Assembly: GCF_901933205.1 (NCBI RefSeq)
Contig: NC_044574.1
Coordinates: 45,231,609 to 45,295,608, forward strand
DNA length: 64,000 nucleotides
Source: Camarhynchus parvulus
Taxonomy: Eukaryota; Chordata; Aves; Passeriformes; Thraupidae
Direction of reading: 5' to 3'
Shown here in pieces: positions 15,701-27,700 of this stretch; the stretch's first letter is position 1; each line of letters starts with the position of its first letter. The notes beneath the pieces were generated by a model. It made no database searches. It was given only the letters and a program-made list of their open reading frames with translations, and had not been told where the DNA came from. The translations under genes and the position numbers were made by a program.

Positions 15701-18700
15701 GTTATTTTCATTGGGATGGCTGGACAGTAATGAAAGCAAGTGAGATATTCTGTGAGCATGAAGTTGATGTGCAACCACTGAACAACAACAGCAAATCAAC
15801 TGATCCCATGATAGGCAGCATCTCAGCAAGATATTGAAACCACTTTATACATAATGCACAAAAGGCTTATGCTCCATGACAAGTGTCATTAAGTTTCTAT
15901 GTGCATCCTTAAAACAAACAGAAAAATAAGCTTACCTTAATTTTCAATGTTATCTCTGTCAAGCTGTCATTGGCCGCCTGCTCTGCAATATCCACTGGGT
16001 TTACCTGAATGGACATATTGTTCAGGTTTCTCTGCTTCAGTTGCTCTAAAGCATCTTCCAGTTTGGCCTTTGTTTCAACACACTAAAATAAAAACATATA
16101 TTTAAGTACCAGTTGAGATCAGAAGTTATGAATAACTCAGGTATGCAAATTGCAACACTCACCATCTCAGAATTTCTTTGCAATTCTGTCTTGAGCTGGT
16201 CCCGCTCAGACCTGGCATCCTGAAGAAATTTTTGTAGCTCATCTTTTTCTTGATTAAGTGATGAGATTTGTTCTTTAAGTTGTAAAGAGTGATTATTTCT
16301 TTCAGCTAGTAACTGGTCCTTCTCACATGAGACAATATTTAATGTCTCAGTTAACTGTTGAATCTACAATGAACAGTGGAGAAAAATGCAAATCACAGTT
16401 TGGTGGTTGTGGTCTTTATACACCCTATGAAGTAGTAAAATCAGTTGTGTCAAATACAAAAGTCACAATTCTTAATTACTAAAATTCACACTAGCAGAGA
16501 AAAAAAGTTGAAAAATAATTCAGGTGTTCTAATCACACAGAAAAAAAAATTTACAAGGAAGAGGAACAGCATGACACCCAAAAAGTTTACATCAGTCAAC
16601 TTTGGTTTTCTGTAAAGCAAGCGGAATCAAAGGAAAAGGCAATCAACCTATGTCTATATCATAAGAAAATTAAAATAAATAGAAGATGAGCATAAAAGAT
16701 GGACAAGATCTTTATATTTCCTCAACTGGAGAGCAATATTTGCTAAACTGAAGCAATCCTCAATTATACTCTTTGATCTACAATGGAAAAATTTGACAGG
16801 TGAAAAGCTGCAAAGTAAACACTATGAAAAGCATGACTAGGCTAGAACTAAGTGCAAGACTTTCAAACATTGTCTGGCATTCAGAAAGTGTGCAAAGCAC
16901 CAACTACTCAAAACCCAGTTAAGTCCACACTGTCTACACAGTGCCTTTTAAAAAAGGTGGAAGACATGTTCAGTTACTGATAATTATATTAAAAATGCAC
17001 ACATATGATGAATTCACATTCATTCTAAAACTGGACCAATCCAACATGTTACAAGGCTGAGATCAGTAGACAATGTTATTCCTAAAAATCCATAAAGAAA
17101 CAAAATCCTTTGCCCATGGTTCGTGTATGTTTACCAACCATAAAGCTGATGTGCTGAGAATAAAAATCAGAATTTGTGCAAATGTTTAGCATATGAGTAA
17201 TAAAACATCAGAATACAAAATAGTGACTAAACACCAAAACTCCTCACCTTGTTTGTTAGGCTGTCCTTCAAAATCTCTGCCTGCCTCTGAACCTTTAACA
17301 AGTGTTCTTCCCTTTCTCTACAAGTCTCTACCATGTGCTGAAGCTCATCCTTCTCCTTGTTAAGTGAAGTGATTCTCTCAAGCTGCTCACTCATTGCCCT
17401 TTCAGTTTGCTGCTTTTCTGCCAGGAGGTCGCTATACTCAGCTGAGACACGAGTCAGGTTTTCAGTGACTTCAGTGAGCTGGAAAGAACAAATCCAAAGC
17501 AGGATTGGTATTTGTAATCACCTTTTGCATGGGCAAAAATAAATTGATGCTTTTGAGAAAATACAACCAGTAACATTATAGGTTCCTAAGGTTTCCTGTC
17601 CCAGCAATGAAATTTAGATGGAAGAATGTTGTTGGATCATCATTCAGAAGCACTGCCTGTACATATGGGTTGTCGTAAATGGATTGTTTTAAGGAAAATA
17701 ATACCCCCAGTGGTTTCCTGCTGTAGTAAGCCAAAAAAGACAAAATTTTGCTTAAGAGCCAATCAAATGTCAGTGCTACTGACTCAGTGGAAGGCAAAAG
17801 TAAAAAGTGGGAAAACACGCAAGACATTCTAAATCCATAAAAATGCCTCAGTTGCTGTATGCATAGGAGACATCACAATACCCTAAAATCCACACTGGCT
17901 TCAGACATGAACAGAAAAAGTAGAGAACCAAATGATAATAGTGTAATAAATTCAAGCCTGACCTGAGCTGTCCTAAAGTTGCTCAAGGATCTTCAGAATG
18001 AGATAGCTAAATGACATTATTGGAATGTATAAAATTTAAGACTGGGAAAAGAGAGAGAAGTGCATTGTTGATTCCAAATAATATTCATTCATTTAGCATC
18101 AAGACATCTTTTGTTATAAATAATGGGTTTCTTTAGTACATCTACTAGAGCTCTACAAACTGAAGCGTGCAGTAGACATGGACAACCAAATTCAGAAGAA
18201 CTTGTAATTTTCTTGACAAAACTGCTTCTGACCTTCTGCTGCAGGCTCATCAGTTTTTCCCTTCAATGCCTCTTGCACCTTCGAGAGCGTGCAAAGCACC
18301 AAGGATTCAAAACCCAGTTAAGTTCATGCTGTCTACACAGTGCCTTTTAAAAAGTTGGGAATATATGTTCAATGACTGATTATTGTATTGAATAGGCACT
18401 CATCAGATAAAATCACATTCATTCCGAAGAAGGACCAATCCAACCAAGGTTACAAAGCTGAGACAAGATAAGGATGTTATTGCTAAATAGCAGTGGCAAA
18501 CAAACTTAGACAGAACCCTTTGCCCATGTTCACGTTTGCTTGCCAACACAAAAATGATGCTCTCAGAATTAAGAATTAAATAGGATTTAGGTAAAGCAAG
18601 AATTTGGCACATCAGTTACAAAACATCAGAATACATAATAGTGACTAAACACCAAAACTCCTCACCTTGTTTGTTAGGCCGTCCTTCAAAATCTCTGCCT

Positions 18701-21700
18701 GCCTCTGAACCTTTAACAAGTGTTCTTCCCTTTCTCTACAAGTCTCTACCATGTGCTGAAGCTCATCCTTCTCCTTGTTAAGTGAAGTGATTCTCTCAAG
18801 CTGCTCACTCATTGCCCTTTCAGTTTGCTGCTTTTCTGCCAGGAGGTCACTGTACTCAGCTGAGACACGAGTCAGGTTTTCAGTGACTTCAGTGAGCTGG
18901 AAAGAACAAATCCAAAGCAGGATTGGTATTTGTAATCACCTTTTGCATGGGCAAAAATAAATTGATGCTTTTGAGAAAATACAACCATTATAGTAACATT
19001 ATAGGTTCCTAAGATTTCCTGTCCCAGCAATGAAGTGTAGATTGAAGAGTGTTGTTGGATCATCATTCAGAAGCACTGCCTGTACATATAGGCTGTTGTA
19101 AATGGATTGTTTTAGGATAAATAATAGTCCCAGTGATTTCCTGCTATAGAAGGCCAAAATTTTACTTAAGAGCCAGTCAAATGTCAGTGCTACTGTCTCA
19201 GTGGAAGACAAAAGTAAAATGTGGGAATACATGCAAGACATTCTGAATCCATTAAAACGCCTCAGTTGCTCTATCCATAGTAGATGAGACATTACTGAGA
19301 GTTAAAAATGAAGCCTACAATCCACAGTGGCTTCGGGCATGAAAACAAAAAGTAGAGAACAAATTTATAATAGAGTAATAGATTACAGAATGAGTAAGCT
19401 CTCCTAAAGTTACTCAAGGATCTTCAGAATGAGATAGCTGAATGACATTATTGGATTGCATAAAATTTAAGGCTGGGAAAAGAGAGAGAAGTTAAAGTGC
19501 ATTGTTGATTCTAAATAATATTCACTCATTCTGTACCAAGACAGCTTTAGTTATAAATAATGGGTTTCTTTAGTACATCTACTGCAGCCCTACAAACTGG
19601 AGTTTGTAGTAGACACGGACCACCAAACTCAGCAGAACTTGTAATTTTCTTGACAAAACTGCTTCTGACCTTCTGCTGCAGCTCATCAGTTTTTCCCTTC
19701 AATGCCTCTTGCGCCTTCAAGAGCTGATTTTCTTTCTCTGAAATGCTTCCTTTCAGCTCCACAATCTTCTCCTGATGCTGTCCAAGAGATTCACGAGTAC
19801 ATCTCAACTCCTCCTGCATCTCTGAGTTCTTTGGACACAATTAAAGTACATTAACACACTGACACCTGAACTACACTTCCAAAAATTCAAGAAATCTACT
19901 AGAGTTGCTCTCCTATGGGAAGAGAGGTACTTTTATTACCTTGCTAATTGTCTCCTGTAGTGTTTCTCTTAGCTGGTCTCTCTCATTCTGGAGATTTTCC
20001 AGTTGCATTTTAAATTCATCATCATCTCTTTCTGTCTGGATGCTGATTTCCTGGGAGTCACGTGGTTTTGGAATAACCTCTGTTCTCTCTGTGTTTTCAG
20101 ATTCCCCTTGATATTCACTGGCCTTTGCTTCCTCCATTTCACGCAATTTCTGTTGTGCCTGGCTCAGCTCTTCTCTCAGAAGCCATAACTCTTGCTCCAT
20201 AGATTGTCCTTGAATCTGTGGTATCTATTTTGTATGAGATTCAAATAAACATATTCAGAATGCAGCTTTAGGAAAAACGTATCTGACACCTTTGACAGGT
20301 TGATTATGTACAACAGACAGCAACACTGCTTTAGACAGATTTGTACTTCTTTGCCAAAGTCCATATTCAATTTAAGTTTCTTGAAATAAGAGACATGTGA
20401 AAAAAAAACTTGAAGCAACAGTTTCTAAAAGAAGTTATCAGAAGTAGAGTTTCATGTCATACTTTAAGTATAGAGGGAATATCAGCAACAAAAAAGCCCA
20501 ACAACAAACCTCTCCCATCTCAGAACTAGAGACCTTATCTCTATTTGTAGTCTCAAAAGTATAAAATGCTAGGTAGGCCCAGAAAATTATTTACTTGAAA
20601 TTTGTCCATGGCCTCTTCAATATTAAAATAAATGCACATACAATACTTTTCTTTTGAAGTTTACATAATATATATATGTGTCTGTGTTTGTATATGTGTG
20701 TGTATATATATATACACATATATATATACACACACACACAATGGTACAATCAGCACATGCAGTTATAGAAAGTGTTGGTTGCTATGTCCCTTCCATTGAA
20801 AAAGGACAAAGTCAGTTCTAGCCATGCTTTAAAAAATCAGAATTACTCTACAGATGAGCAAATTTTAGCTCCACCATACTTGATTATAAGAACTATATCC
20901 ATGTGCAGACCAATACAGAACACCTCCATCCTAAATCAAGTCAATATTTTACTAACAGAAAAACATTTGTCACATTCTGGTACCAGATGTCCATTCATAA
21001 ATATATGGGGAGTTATACCTCAAGTAAACAATAAATTTGCTCTTTAATGCTCTGCAGCTTTTGCAAATTATTTCACTCAAGCAAAAGTTTAAATAAGCAA
21101 GCTTCCCATTACAGCTTTAGCATAATTACCAAAGTTCCTTCCCCAAACTCCTCTGTTTTCAAAAGTAAACTGTCCAGCTTCTCCTGCAATGAACGGTTCT
21201 CTTGGGTAAGAAAAATGATTTGTTCCTTTTGCACCTGAAGCTGAGCACTTTCTCTACAGCTATTACTTTCTGATTTTTCCTCAGCAAGCTGATCTCTCTC
21301 TGATGTGATGATTTTCATTTCTTCTGTCATTTCTGAGATCTGTTAAAAAATATGCAAAGACAGCATTCTCATCAATTCAATATAAAATTAAATGCCAAAG
21401 CTTTGTTTGATTCCCTCTCCTACAGTGTTCTTAATGTTAAACCAGTACAACCAAAGTAGAACATCTTCCAAACCAAACCTATTATTCAAAGAGCATGCAA
21501 AGCATGAAGGATTCAAAACCCAGTTAGGTTCATGCTGTCTACACAGTGCCTTTTAGAAAGTTGGGAATATATGTTCAATGACTGATTATTGTATTGAATA
21601 GGCACTAAGGCAAATTCACATTCATTCCAAAGAAGGACCAATGCAATGGGTTACAAGGCTGAGACAAGCTGAGCATGTTATTGCTAAATATCAGTAGCAA

Positions 21701-24700
21701 ACAAACTTAGACAAAATCCTTTGCCCGTGTTCATGTTTGCTTGCCAATACAAAAATTATGCTCTCAGAATTAAGAATTAAATAGGATTTAGGTGAAGCAA
21801 GTGTTTGGCACATCAGTTACAAAACATCAGAATACATAATAGTGACTAAACACCAAAACTCCTCACCTTGTTTGTTAGGCTGTCCTTCAAAATCTCTGCC
21901 TGCCTCTGAACCTTTAACAAGTGTTCTTCCCTTTCTCTACAAGTCTCTACCATGTGCTGAAGCTCATCCTTCTCCTTGTTAAGTGAAGTGATTCTCTCAA
22001 GCTGCTCACTCATTGCCCTTTCAGTTTGCTGCTTTTCTGCCAGGAGGTCACCATATTCAGCTGAGACACGAGTCAGGTTTTCAGTGACTTCAGTGAGCTG
22101 GAAAGAACAAATCCAAAGCAGGATTGGTATTTGTAATCATCTTTTGCATGGGCAAAAATAAATTGATGCTTTTGAGAAAATACAACCAGTAACATTATAG
22201 GTTCCTAAGGTTTCTTGTCCCAGCAATGACATTTAGATGGAAGAGTGTTGTTGGATCATCATTCAGAAGCACTGTCTGTACATATGGGCTGTTGTAAATG
22301 GATTGTTTTAAGGAAGACATCCCCAGTGGTTTCCTGCTGTAGTAAGCCAAAAAACCAAAAAAACCAATTTTGCTTAAGAGCCAATCAAATGTCAGTGCTA
22401 CTGTCTCAGTGGAAGGCAAGAGTAAAATGTGGGAATACATGCAAGACATTCTGAATCCATTAAAATGCCTCAGTTGCTCTATCCATAGTAGATAGGAGAC
22501 ATTCCTATATATTAATATGAAGCCTACCATCCACACTGGCTTCAGACATGAAAATAAAAACTACAGAACCAATTTATAATAGTGGAATAAATTAAAGCAT
22601 GACCTAAGCTCTCCTAAAGTTGCTCAAGGATCTTCAGAATGAGATAGCTGAATGACATTATTGGATTGCATAAAATTTAAGGCTGGGAAAAGAGAGAGAA
22701 GTTAACGTGCATTGTTGATTCTAAATAATATTCACTCATTCTGTACCAAGACAGCTTTAGTTATAAATAATGGGTTTCTTTAGTACATCTACTGCAGCCC
22801 TACAAACTGGAGTTTGTAGTAGACACGGACCACCAAACTCAGCAGAACTTGTAATTTTCTTGACAAAACTGCTTCTGACCTTCTGCTGCAGCTCATCAGT
22901 TTTTCCCTTCAATGCCTCTTGCGCCTTCAAGAGCTGATTTTCTTTCTCTGAAATGCTTCCTTTCAGCTCCACAATCTTCTCCTGATGCTGTCCAAGAGAT
23001 TCACGAGTACATCTCAACTCCTCCTGCATCTCTGAGTTCTTTGGACACAATTAAAGTACATTAACACACTGACACCTGAACTACACTTCCAAAAATTCAA
23101 GAAATCTACTAGAGTTGCTCTCCTATGGGAAGAGAGGTACTTTTATTACCTTGCTAATTGTCTCCTGTAGTGTTTCTCTTAGCTGGTCTCTCTCATTCTG
23201 GAGATTTTCCAGTTGCATTTTAAATTCATCATCATCTCTTTCTGTCTGGATGCTGATTTCCTGGGAGTCACGTGGTTTTGGAATAACCTCTGTTCTCTCT
23301 GTGTTTTCAGATTCCCCTTGATATTCACTGGCCTTTGCTTCCTCCATTTCACGCAATTTCTGTTGTGCCTGGCTCAGCTCTTCTCTCAGAAGCCATAACT
23401 CTTGCTCCATAGATTGTCCTTGAATCTGTGGTATCTATTTTGTAAGAGATTCAAGTAAACGCATCCAGGAAGTACTTTTAGGAAAAACGTATCTGACACC
23501 TTTGACAGGTTGATTATGTACAACAATCAGAGGCACTGCTATAAAAGCACACACAGATAGGTGTAATCAGCACATCCAATTACATTTACAACAAGTGATC
23601 TGTGCAATGTCCCTTTCAGTGCCAGTAAAAGAAGTTCTACCTTTGCTTTAAAAGAGCCAATCCCCCCTTTTTAGATGAGGTTTTAGGTTCATCTACTTAA
23701 TTATAGAACATTCCTGTGCAGAGCAGTACATATCATTACTATCCTGTAATGAGCTAATGTTCTATTTATTGTCATTGTCCTACTGAATGTCCATATATGT
23801 ATATATACACATTTATTTATGTAAACAATATGGGTGGCCTATATCTCAAGTAAACCATAATAAACTTGGAGTTTAATGAGGTGCACTCAAGTACCGTGAC
23901 CCTTTTCTGCAGTGTGTTTTGCAATTATTTCACTCAAGCAAAAGTTTAAATAAGCAAGCTTCCCATTACAGCTTTAGCATAATTACCAAAGTTCCTTCCC
24001 CAAACTCCTCTGTTTTCAAAAGTAAACTGTCCAGCTTCTCCTGCAATGAACGGTTCTCTTGGGTAAGAAAAATGATTTGTTCCTTTTGCACCTGAAGCTG
24101 AGCACTTTCTCTACAGCTATTACTTTCTGATTTTTCCTCAGCAAGCTGATCTCTCTCTGATGTGACGATTTTCATTTCTTCTGTCATTTCTGAGATCTGT
24201 TAAAAAATATGCAAAGACAGCATTCTCATCAATTCAATATAAAATTAAATGCCAAAGCTTTGTTTGATTCCTTCTCTAACAGTATTTAGAACAGGCTTCT
24301 GTGATACATTGGGATCTGAGTTCCCATTGACTATCATGTCTTACAGTTCTCATTGGGACTGTTATAAATAATGAAATTTCTATTTTAAATATAAATCAGC
24401 CTCATTTCTACACTTAAGTAACCCCCATCTCCTCTTCCTTTTCCCATCCAATGCCACCACTCAAATCCACAACCATGGGACACACAAGTTAAGCAAAAGT
24501 TAATTTGACTGTACATTACCCCTTGAAGCTCTACAGAAACAGCAGCAGCTGGTCAAGACTTGGATTAGGCAGTAGTCTTTTCCTGCCCACTTGCTATCAA
24601 GAGCCCAGAAAGTTTTTAAGGGCATGCAGAAGAGACTAGAAGCAGATTAACTGGGCTTGTTTAAATTACTGCATAAAGTTTTACCTGTATTTGGAGTTCT

Positions 24701-27700
24701 TTAATGGTTTTCCCTAGTGCCTCTTCCACACTCAGAATCTGAGATTCTTTTTCAGAAATATCCTTTTCCAACTTCTTGACAGTTTTTTGGGATTCCTTCA
24801 GAGAATTTTGTGTATTTCTCAGATCTTCATGTGCCAGGATGTTCTTTAGAATACAAGAGAGAAAATCCACAAAGAAAATAATGTATTTTGTAATATTTGT
24901 AAGCATTCCTTGATTAATAACAACCACACAAACTCCCACTCCTATATTCTCCTAAATATTAATATAGTTTAAAAGTCCTCCTCCTACCATTGAAACAGTG
25001 TCCTTTATATCCTCTCTGAGTTGCTCTGTTTCAGCTTGGAGAAATTCCTCTTTTTGCTTCAGGTCATCTCTTTCCTGTGTTAGAGTTCTTATTTCTTCCT
25101 GACATTCTGTAAGCTGCTGCAAGACTGCCTGGATCTCCAAATCTTTGGCCTCCAGTCTTACTTCACTAATCCTTTCTTCCTCTTTTAATTGTTCCAATTC
25201 GTTTAACTTCTGCTGAGTCCGAACAAGATTTTCTCTTAGTTCAAGAAGTTGGCTTTGCTCTGCTTCTCTCTCTTCCAGTTCTTTTATTTTGCTAGAGAGC
25301 TTTAGTTTGCAAAGGAAAAGGACAGACACTTGCATTGTAATGCAGAACTCCGTTATATGTACATGTTCTCACAGATTATTTTTGAGCTTAGAAAGGAAGA
25401 AAGATGCTAGCTAGCAAGGTCATAATTTCTCTGTAAGTCACTGCTTATACTCTTGCCCACAATAAATAAGCATTTTTTTATGGAACCTTCCTGTGATGGC
25501 TCCTTAGTAGCAGAAGTCTTACTAGAACATACACATCAAACTGTAGCATAGCTTAGGAATTATCAAAACCGTAGTTGGAATATGACAGCCAGAGCAGTGC
25601 CCAAAGCTTTGTCAGAAATATGTATGCTTCACTTCCCTTTCTTTAAATTTTTTTTATATTTCTTTTTCCATTCTGGCCAAATGGTCAATTTCTGTTGCTA
25701 TTCTCTCTGGTTTGAAAGAACTCATATTTTAAAAGGTCTCCAGTTCCCAATGAGGAAACTTTGTTTCAATACCTTTATATAGAGTAGGTGAGAGCAGCAT
25801 TGATAGAAAAAAATTTACATAATAAAGGTATTACTTAAGAATGGAAAAAGAATTAAAAGGTCAATTACAGAAGAATCTAGAGCAATTATATTTCTTTTCC
25901 TACAAGAAGAGTCCACTGAGCTGACTAAACCTTCAATATAGTTCTGGCACAGAGTAAGTAATACCCACTCATGCCAGAGGAAGCCAGTGATCATGTCATC
26001 TATACCTTTCAGAGTATTCCTCCAAAAATGTTTTATACGGTTTTTTTAGCACTATGAATTAATTCCTCAAGTCTCATATGTAAAAAGGAGCAAGCTGACA
26101 CTGACCTCTAATTTCACTTCATCCAAAATTGTTTTAGACTCTTGTGCTTCTTTAGATAGGCATTCTATTTGGAGCTTCATTTGTTCATTAGTTTCTGATG
26201 CAGCTATGTATTTTTGTTCTATTTCTTCATGGAGCTGTTTAAGTGCTACATATTCCTCATCAGACTTTGTATATTTCAGTTCTACATCTGTGAGATTGTC
26301 TTTTGATTTTTCAATTTCTTCAGACATATGTTTAAGTCTCATTGCATTATCAGCTACTTCAGAAAGCAGCTTTTCGTTTTCCAGTTTTAATAAGCGTAAC
26401 TCCTCACATTTTTCGACAATCTGCCAACAGAAACAATATTAATATACAGTGGTTTCTAAATCAGTATTTGTCAGAACTACATAATAAAAACCAGGTACAT
26501 GTGAAGATGCAGGAAATAAAGTACAGGCAAACATACACAATACATTGGGTTTTGCTGTTGGGAGGGAACTGTCTAGCAAAGAATCTTTAAAACAGAAGGA
26601 TTCCCAAGTCCTGAAATCTCTCTTCTAACTCTTAAGATGTTCTTCAGTGCTTCCTATTTCCTATGTTTGAGCTAAGACTGGACTCCTAAATGGAATTTTT
26701 ACATTTATCAATACTTTCTTCACAATACTGATCCCTTGGATTGGCTCCCTAGAACAGAAGCAAGAGAGAGTTAGAGAACAAAGTAGGTAGCCTGGCAGAG
26801 GCTACACCCAAGATGGACAACAGTCACAAGTTTTCTCAGATGGTAGAATTTGGGTCTGTTTGCATATCAGAGGTTAATTGTCCAACTATAGCTTCGGGTA
26901 AAAGTCACATTTCCCCCGTTTCCTTTTCCCCCTCTCTGATTCACTTTTATTTATACTTTCTAGGGCCTGAGGTAAATGATGTGACCTTGGTTCCCAGGCC
27001 CAGAAGGATTGTTCAGTCCGACTAAAATGTGAAGAAAGCTAACTAGCGTTTCATATAGAGTTCAGAATTATACACTAATGCAGTACAGAATCTGAACAAT
27101 ATAAACAGTAAAACCTTAAGGCATCAATAGAGAGAAAGTTGTTAACATTTAATTACATTTTGTTGATTAGTGGAAGTAGACAAAGCATTAATGAGTTTGT
27201 AGATTACTTGCCCTGAATAATTTTCACTGTGCGAGTGGTTCTTAGAACAAAGAAAGCTAGAAACTGTTTGCCCACAAACCCTTTAAAATATTTACAGCAT
27301 ACTTAGTCTACTAATCCCTTACCTGCTAGGAAATAAAAAAGTTTCCTAACAAGTTTTCCAGAATTTGCAACGTAAACCTCTAACTTCTCAAGCAGAATTT
27401 CTGCTAAGAGATCTTCACATTTTCTCTTTGCTTAGTTACACCAAAAAAAAAAAAAATCATTTCTAAAATAGTGCCCAGGATCAAACACCATTATATTTAT
27501 ACATTCAGCTGTCAGTGGTGACCACAGCAAATAGACATGCAAAGGTTGGACTAGAAAATAACACATAATTATAGTAGTCAATGACTAAACATATTAAATT
27601 AAACAAACTTATTCCTCGGTACAAATATTAAATATCTGAGAAGCAACAATTTAAGAAACTTAACTGTAAAATCTCAGGTTGACTCATGACAACTTTTGGC

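Larger units (their letters stand above)
16888..24280. repeat. Tandem segmental duplication within CENPE (three units)
   Basis: Unit 1 runs about 16888-18287, unit 2 about 18288-21487 and unit 3 about 21488-24280. Each unit opens with the same landmark, TGCAAAGCA followed by CAAAACCCAGTTA and CTGTCTACACAGTGCCTTTTA, seen at 16896, 18289 and 21493. Unit 1 stops inside module B. Units 2 and 3 each carry modules A, B, C and D. From 19441 to 20234, compared with 22651-23444, I count one internal difference. Around module D (21070-21410 versus 23927-24267) I also count one. The intron between C and D is about 820 bp in unit 2 and about 470 bp in unit 3, and is only patchily alignable. Confidence 0.9.

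Noticed and set aside
17357..17542. Identical 61-codon plus-strand frames repeated at 17357, 18775 and 21976
   Set aside because: They are the antisense strand of CENPE module A, and repeat only because that exon is repeated.
19905..20188. Plus-strand frames repeated at 19905/20003 and 23115/23213
   Set aside because: Antisense of CENPE module C.
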